NCBI GenBank assembly: GCA_003550325.1
Contig: QKWP01002095.1
Coordinates: forward strand, 1 to 64,000
Length of the DNA: 64,000 nucleotides
Origin: Gigaspora rosea
Lineage: Eukaryota > Glomeromycota > Glomeromycetes > Diversisporales > Gigasporaceae
Direction of reading: 5' to 3'
In this document: positions 58,221 through 64,000 of the stretch, piece by piece
Layout: each line of letters begins with the position of its first letter
Position numbering within the stretch: the stretch's first letter is position 1
Translations under genes and position numbers: made by a program
The notes under the pieces: generated by a model
Database searches by the model: none
Told to the model about the DNA's origin: nothing
What the model saw: only the letters and a program-made list of their open reading frames with translations

Positions 58221-58794
58221 GAGCAACAGTTTGAGAGCATTGTAGTTTCCACATTGGAAAGAGAGTTGATTGAAAGCTCTCTGAAAAACTCTAAAACAAT
58301 GACTTATACTGATGGCTCACTAATAAACGGTGAGGATTTAGAAAAGAGAAGAATGGGCCTCGGTTGGGGTAGCCGTAAAAAGTGAAAGGGAAAAAGTACC
58401 CAAGCAGGTGAATGCAATGTTCCAAGGTGCAATCAGAGACTGGCCCTTTTCAACTAGAGCAGAACTTGCAGCTATATAGTCGGCCTTACTTGTCGCACCA
58501 TCAGAAGCAGCAGTCACTATATGCACAGACAGTGCAGCAGCAATTCAGGTGATTCAAGCAGGCATGACAAAAGGGAAAAATAATGAAATACTCAAAAGGA
58601 AAAATCTATGCCTGCTAGAACATATCAACAGATTGGTTCAGATTAAGAAGCTAAAGCTAAGACTTTGAAAAGTTAAAGGTCATAGCGGAATCCCTGAAAA
58701 TAAAGAAGCCGACAGGTTAGCTAAAGAAGGTGCATTAGGCAACAGAATTTTATCACCCAAATGGCCATGGAACAAGGGGCATGCACTGAGTTAA
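58221..58794 (+). pseudogene. RNase H domain of the LINE, broken
   Basis: Recognisable RNase H motifs in order: TYTDGS with the first Asp (near 58302), AELAAI with the Glu, TICTDSAAAI with the second Asp, and KVKGHSGIPENKEADRLA with the His and last Asp. A frameshift near 58370 and in-frame stops (TAG near 58478, TGA near 58666) kill it. It would have removed the RNA strand after reverse transcription. Confidence 0.85.
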
Positions 58795-59036
58795 AATGGA
58801 AAAACATCAGAGTGGACAACAGAACGAGAAGCTTTATTACACAGCTCACAGAAGTCAGTATAGATGTAGAGTGGTTACATTTGAAAAGCATCACGAAATG
58901 GGTAAATGCAGAAGAAGAGAAGGATACAGTAGTTTGGAAAGAGGTATGAAGGGATATCAGAAAAGTTAAGGGACAGAAGTGTAGAAGTAGTATAAAAAAT
59001 AGAGATTGGATTTTTAAAGTTAAATGTGTAAATAAT

Positions 59037-59732
59037 TTGCTACCAAAATTGCATGTATTAAATAGAAGAAATAGTAGTATATATAGCGATAATACTTGTA
59101 TTATTTGTTGGAGGGAAATGGAAACTATGGACCACCTAGCTGAATGCTTAGTGTTACAGCCACTTTGGAATACTCTTGAAAAAGAAATAAGCGAACTCAT
59201 CAAAAAACTGGCAGAATTGGATGGGAAACAATTAAACATAACAACCGTAAAGGACACTGTGTTCGGAGTACAACTGAAGGAAAGAGCTACTGTAAGGAAA
59301 GAATTAATGCGAGGTCTAGTGACCAAGTCAGTCATAGAGGCGATAGATGGTGGGACCGGATATACAGGCAAAATGACGAAATACATTCAGACTATAGTTA
59401 AACGGTTCAAGAAGCAGTTCCACAAGCATATCTGGAGCTTTCATTGCGAACTGTTAATGGACTGGGAAAAGGCCAGAGGTATATCGAAAGAGGACAAAAA
59501 ACATAAAAGAAGAAGAAGCAAAGAGACAGAAGAACAAGTCGCAGCAGGAAAGAAGAATAAGAGACCTCGCAAAAGAATAGAAACAGAAAGTAGTCAAGAA
59601 CGGAAACTAGAGAAAAAGAAAGAGAAAGAAGAGATCGCGAGAACAAAGGATAATATAGTTAAAAATTGGATAATATGGAGAAAGAAACCAGCATGGTCCT
59701 CTTTGCTCAAAGTTAGACAAGTAAATGATTAG
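59037..59732 (+). CDS. C-terminal part of the LINE ORF with zinc finger and basic tail (231 aa)
   Basis: The intact frame includes CIICWREMETMDHLAECLV, the CCHC-type finger commonly found after RNase H in fungal LINEs (Cys, Cys, His, Cys). A helical middle follows, then a strongly basic Lys/Arg/Glu-rich tail (KKHKRRRSKETEE, KKNKRPRKRIE) from about residue 150. ATG at 59037 is probably an internal Met; the real frame continued from upstream. It is likely not expressed as a separate protein. The minus-strand frame 58721-59386 on the other side is a shadow. Confidence 0.7.
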   Translation: MLPKLHVLNRRNSSIYSDNTCIICWREMETMDHLAECLVLQPLWNTLEKEISELIKKLAELDGKQLNITTVKDTVFGVQLKERATVRKELMRGLVTKSVIEAIDGGTGYTGKMTKYIQTIVKRFKKQFHKHIWSFHCELLMDWEKARGISKEDKKHKRRRSKETEEQVAAGKKNKRPRKRIETESSQERKLEKKKEKEEIARTKDNIVKNWIIWRKKPAWSSLLKVRQVND

Positions 59733-59985
59733 CATTCTTGACAAGGCATACAACGGCCAGTTAATGATCATCGGAGCTAATCTTACAGATTACAAATTCT
59801 TAGCAAGTTAAGAATCCGAAGTGAAACAGAAAGTTGTTTTGGTAGGTCGCATTGGGCATTAGCTTGGTGAGTCGTTATTAGATAGAACATAAGACAGATA
59901 GAATATACACTAGTGTAATTTACTTTGTAGTTCAAATAATTAATAAAAACAAGACTGCTTAAAAAAAAAAGAAAACAAGAGTATA

Positions 59986-60718
59986 ATTTTATTATTTGTA
60001 AAGATTCTTTTACTAATATTGACTTTGAATTTAAATTCAAATTAATTTGTTTCTATAAGGGATTCAAGTTTATTTGCTACCTTTTTCTCTTTTTTTTTTT
60101 TAAAAAAAAAATAGTTTTAAAAAATTTTAAACTATTATTATTATATAGTTTTTTATTAAAAAAAGCATATTACTTTTGTTACTAAAGCTTTAGCTTAAGA
60201 GATAATTAGATATGCAATTTTTTTAAATTTTAAAATAAGGACTTGCATCTAGATTCTTCATTAAGTATATACTACGGATATTCAAAGAATGTTCTAAAAA
60301 GTCATAACTGACTATTTATATATACTATTACAAGTACTAGATCTTATACTAATTTATCTACAATCTAAACCTACTAGAGTATTTATATAAATTAAGGTTA
60401 ATTATAAAAAGTAATTAAATTAAATCAATTATAGTTAATTAATTTTTATATATCAATTATAATTTATATCAATTATAATTAATACAAACCTTTATTACAT
60501 TTTATAATTAAAATTATCAAATTTTTGATTAAATCAGGTTTTAAAATTTCTTAATGCTAACTATTATATTAGTATCTGATTTTTTTAGCTGTTTTTGTAA
60601 ATTCAAGAACATCTGGCAAAAAATTGACAAACTAAATATTTGCTAATTTGATAAGTAATTTATTTAATAGTAATATACTAAACTACAAGCTTATCAGATC
60701 AAAAATAAATTAGTAGTA
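59986..60718. other. AT-rich stretch with no gene seen
   Basis: No coding character. A few TCAATTATAATT repeats lie near 60420-60480. Confidence 0.4.
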
Positions 60719-61514
60719 TGGTGCAGGAAACCCTAACTTGCCAATATAATAGATGACTTTAAGGGTAGGGTGAACGTAGATCAATTTTAATAGTGATCAC
60801 GTTGTAATCATATGAAATCAGGTGATCGACCAATCAAGATTGTAAACAACATAAATTCAACCAATCAGAATTAATAATTTTTGTGTGACCTAAGGAAATT
60901 TGGGGTCATCTAAGTTTTTTTTACCAATATATGAAGATAGATTTTTCAAATGATATAGGGTTTGAAATTTTACTATGACAAATAAGAAGCTTCAAATTGT
61001 ATGCCACAAAATTTTGGGGAACATTGGCAATAATTCTAAAAAGTTTTATTAGAAGCATGTGTTTGATTTCTATATAAAATTTTGCTGTATCACGTAAATC
61101 ATATGAAAATTGATCCACGTTCACCCTACCCTTAAAATCTATTAACTCTTTAAAAAATTAAAATTTTTAAAACTAACTAGTAACTTTGTTCTTTAAAACA
61201 AGTTCTATAAAATTACTAGTCAGATTTTAAAAATATAACTTCTATAAGAAGTTAATAGCTTTTAAAAGTTAGATTATTTTTATATTAAAAATAAAAATTG
61301 AAACATATAAGATTTTTAAATTCAACCAATTAAAAACTTTGATTTTTATTATAAAAAATTTTTGACCAATCAAAATTCAAATTTAAATAATAAAATTTTT
61401 TAAAAAAATTTTTAATTAGATTTGTGTTATCTATTCTAGCAATTTGATTGGCTTATTATAGTTACACTACATATACAAAATTGAAACAATATCTAGTTAA
61501 ACTTTTCTGCACCA
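60719..61514. mobile_element. TA-flanked MITE (TGGTGCAGGAAAC family) split by a second MITE
   Basis: The ends are TGGTGCAGGAAACCCTAA and (reverse complement) TGGTGCAGAAAAGTTTAA, flanked by TA. It matches 32726-33137 in the opposite orientation once the insert at 60763-61131 is removed. Confidence 0.75.
60763..61131. mobile_element. MITE with TTAA target site, 369 bp
   Basis: Ends GGGTAGGGTGAACGTAGATC and (reverse complement) GGGTAGGGTGAACGTGGATC, flanked by TTAA on both sides (60759-60762 and 61132-61135). The uninterrupted host copy at 32726-33137 has one TTAA at the same place (in TAGATTTTAAAGTC, minus sense), which confirms the insertion point. Confidence 0.85.
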
Positions 61515-61653
61515 TAGCAAAAATAGTCCTTAGTTCTGTAACTTCTAAACATTTTGGAGCAACAATAACTCTTTGCCTTATAATTTCTAAGCATTTTAAA
61601 GCTTCATAAGTCAAAAAATATTAGATATTTCAAATTTTGATATTATTGATGTA

Positions 61654-61863
61654 CAGTCAACTCTCTTTATTCAGAACTGCTAGAACTGCTAATTTTTACT
61701 ACTGTATATAAAAATTTGAAAAAGTTCAGTTTTTAAAAAGTTATATATAGCTAATTTGAACTTTATAATAAAATTTACAAATGTTCTAAAAGATTTTATT
61801 CAGTTTAGAGAGAGTTTAATAGTGTTCAAATTAGAAAGAGGTCGGATTAGAGAGAGGTAACTG
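61654..61863. mobile_element. pogo/Tc1-like MITE, 210 bp
   Basis: Ends CAGTCAACTCTCTTTATTC and (reverse complement) CAGTTACCTCTCTCTAATC, flanked by TA. Confidence 0.8.
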
Positions 61864-61928
61864 TATTAGATATTATCTCTTTACTGTATTGGGAAAATTA
61901 ATCTAATTTCTATTGACCCAACTCCATA

Positions 61929-62131
61929 CAGTCACCTCTCTCTATTCTGACCCCTCTCTAATCTGAACACTATTAAACTCTCTCTAAACTACATAATCTT
62001 CTAGAACATTTGTAAATTTTATTATAAAGTTCAGATTAGCCATATATAACTTTTTGAGAACTGAACTTTTTCAAAGTTTTACATAGTAAAAATTAGCAGT
62101 TCCAGCAGTTCAGAATAAAGAGAGTTAACTG
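61929..62131. mobile_element. pogo/Tc1-like MITE, 203 bp, inverted partner
   Basis: Same family as 61654-61863 but reversed; ends CAGTCACCTCTCTCTATTC and (reverse complement) CAGTTAACTCTCTTTATTC, flanked by TA. With its neighbour it forms a ~200 bp stem with a 65 bp spacer. Confidence 0.8.
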
Positions 62132-62563
62132 TATATTTATTTTGCTCAGAATTCAAGAGGCTAAAGATTATTTTTTCCACTTTCAGATTAGCAAATATGT
62201 ATTATAATATCAGTCATATCAGTTGTATTGGGCCTTTTTGAACCAAAGTTTATACAAATTTTTGTTCCTAAGTAATATTGAAAAAGTAACAAACAAAGCA
62301 CTTATATGCAACTAAAAAGAGCTTTTTAGCCTCTAGACAAGATAAAAAACAAAAAAAATTGAATAAACATCTATATTAAGTTGTAAAAAGGAAGTACTTT
62401 TACTGTTTGTTGACATATTCAGGTATTTTAGATTTGGTTCACCATTGTTTGATTGGTTGGCAACTATCAAGAGCAAATTCAAAAGCAAATTTTTAAAATA
62501 ATGACCTTTTAAATATTGATTTATAATTAAATATATAAATCTCATAATTTTCTACATATTTAA
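62132..62563. other. AT-rich stretch with no gene seen
   Basis: No ends of known elements. The small minus-strand frame 62333-62545 has no recognisable domain. Confidence 0.35.
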
Positions 62564-62879
62564 AGGTAGAGTGTAATGTAGATCATTTTTGATCATATGA
62601 TTTACATAGATTCTAACCAATCAGAGTTAATTATTTATGTAGATCTCCTCATAAAAATTAACAACTCCTCGCAAAATTTTATAGTATTGAAAAATTGAAA
62701 AATATATTGAAATATTCTTGTTTATATTTACATAAGATTAAAAATCAATTTTTAAATTGTTTTCGACTAATTTAATTTAATTTTTAAAATTATTCTAACT
62801 TTGTTTATATAAACCGCCGATTTTTGTATGTACAACAAATATTTTGCCATTTATATTTATATTGTATTACACTATACCC
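62564..62879. mobile_element. MITE with TTAA target site, 316 bp
   Basis: Ends AGGTAGAGTGTAATGTA and (reverse complement) GGGTATAGTGTAATACA, flanked by TTAA (62560-62563 and 62880-62883). The subterminal GATCATTTTTGATCATATG resembles the element at 60763. Confidence 0.7.
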
Positions 62880-63262
62880 TTAATTAGAAGTACAAAGTTA
62901 GATTAAAAAGCTATGTTTATGAAAATTTGCTTTGAAATAATTTAATACAATATTTTTTGATAATTCTCAATTATGATTTTGGGCCAAAACAAATTAGTTG
63001 ATATGTAATAATGATGATTCCTTGATAGGATTTTTTTTTTTAAATACTGAATTTAAATATAATTCAAATCCATTATAAGCATCTTATTTAATAAAAGGTC
63101 TTAATTCCCCAATATACAAAAAGAGTTTGTACTGGTAATTTCATCTTAATAAAAGTAGGGAAGCTATGAATTAATAAAAAGTTAACAAACGCTTATTAAT
63201 TTTCTATTCTTGATATATAACTTTGACATAATGTTGAGGACACTCAAACAATAAGTACTCTA

Positions 63263-63807
63263 CACTGGCAATTATAAATAATGCAACATGTGATAATTTT
63301 ATAATAAAACATAGTAACTATTGAAATTTTCACTCTATAATAAAATTTTTCACTTTTTAATTCTAACTTTGTCATATCTATAATTTTAATATTATTTTTA
63401 AAAATTTGCCTTCCTTGCATAATTTTAGAAAAATTTTTTAAAAAAAATTTTTTATGTCAGAATAAATTTCATCAATTTTATTTTCTAAAAAATATTTTTA
63501 GATTTTTTAAAAATTTTTATACAGTACCAAAGTTGTCAAAGGTCGGAACTCTAGTAAAAATTTTTATAAGTATTACTTATAAAATTTTTTGCTAGGGTTT
63601 GACCTTAGAACAACTTTGGTATAAAAATTTTTTGAAAATCTAAAAAAAATATTTTTTAGAAACTGCAATTGATGAAATTTATTCTGATATAAAAAAAATA
63701 TTTTTAAAAATTTTTTCTAATAATTTTTATTATAGAGTGAAAATTTCAATAGTTACTATGTTTTATTATAAAGTTATCATGTGTTGTATTATTTATGATT
63801 GCCAGTG
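63263..63807. mobile_element. Foldback element, 545 bp, nearly full-length palindrome
   Basis: Ends CACTGGCAATTATAAATAA and (reverse complement) CACTGGCAATCATAAATAA, flanked by TA. The arms of about 270 bp stay complementary through GTAACTATTGAAATTTTCAC and ACCAAAGTTGT, meeting around 63560-63580 at AAATTTTTATAAGTATTACT. Confidence 0.85.
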
Positions 63808-64000
63808 TAGTAATTATCATCTTTGATATGTGTAATCACGTAGTCAATCAGAATTAACTGTTATAGATGAAATGATTATTGGTGAAGGTGGATTTGTAAA
63901 AACTGGACAATTCAAAAACATACACGACAAATATTATAAGGTTTAACTAATAAGATAGATACTTGTGCGATGAATATAAAGGTTTACCACATATATTTTA

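Larger units (their letters stand above)
58220..59970 (+). mobile_element. LINE-type non-LTR retrotransposon, 5'-truncated, 1.75 kb
   Basis: Flanked by a 15 bp target duplication GAAAACAAGAGTATA (58205-58219 and 59971-59985) and ending in a poly-A run just before the right copy, the hallmarks of target-primed reverse transcription. It begins inside the protein frame, so the reverse transcriptase and endonuclease parts are missing. The RNase H and C-terminal parts remain. Confidence 0.9.

Noticed and set aside
58721..59386. 221-residue minus-strand open frame
   Set aside because: It is antisense to the LINE coding frame with its clear zinc finger; composition is Ser/Phe/Leu-rich as expected for a shadow.

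Overview
This is a very AT-rich eukaryotic window that fits an arbuscular mycorrhizal fungus (Rhizophagus or a close Glomeromycotina relative). Reasons: a BTB-BACK-TLDc gene of the type greatly expanded in these fungi, short GT-AG introns (50-93 bp), and dense nested DNA transposons (MULE, hAT, pogo/Tc1-like, Harbinger-like), tRNA-headed retroposons and a truncated LINE. No rRNA gene, functional tRNA or CRISPR array was seen.

Layout. 1-2.3 kb: degraded coding pieces, including a retroviral-type integrase relic and a short minus-strand frame resembling a bacterial DNA methyltransferase motif. 2.3-7.3 kb: AT-rich repeats, a pogo-like element carrying a foldback repeat, and the first block of a ~195 bp satellite. 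7.27-12.63 kb: a MULE with a broken FAR1-type transposase, inserted into that satellite with a 9 bp target duplication; the satellite resumes to 14.0 kb. 14.5-21 kb: a minisatellite, a duplicated block around an N, small MITEs, and a second broken MULE transposase (17.1-20.2 kb) that itself hosts two MITEs. 21.7-34.5 kb: foldback elements nested in each other, including a 6.5 kb nest that holds an exact 327 bp palindromic tandem array. 34.5-46 kb: a gene-bearing island, visibly richer in CG dinucleotides, with the only two intact genes. 46-64 kb: retroposons, hAT and pogo-like elements, a LINE remnant and several hairpin MITEs.

Genes. The plus-strand gene at 37106-39071 (four exons, 577 aa) fuses two ubiquitin-like regions, a ZZ zinc finger and a deiodinase-like thioredoxin-fold domain with Cys at the selenocysteine position. 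The minus-strand gene at 43875-45382 (two exons, 477 aa) is a BTB-BACK-TLDc protein, a likely Cullin-3 adaptor type. Both could touch ubiquitin signalling, but nothing in the sequence shows that they act together.

Most other open frames are frames inside repeats or frameshifted transposon relics. Many element ends were fixed by matching terminal inverted repeats plus target-site duplications; these are listed per element.
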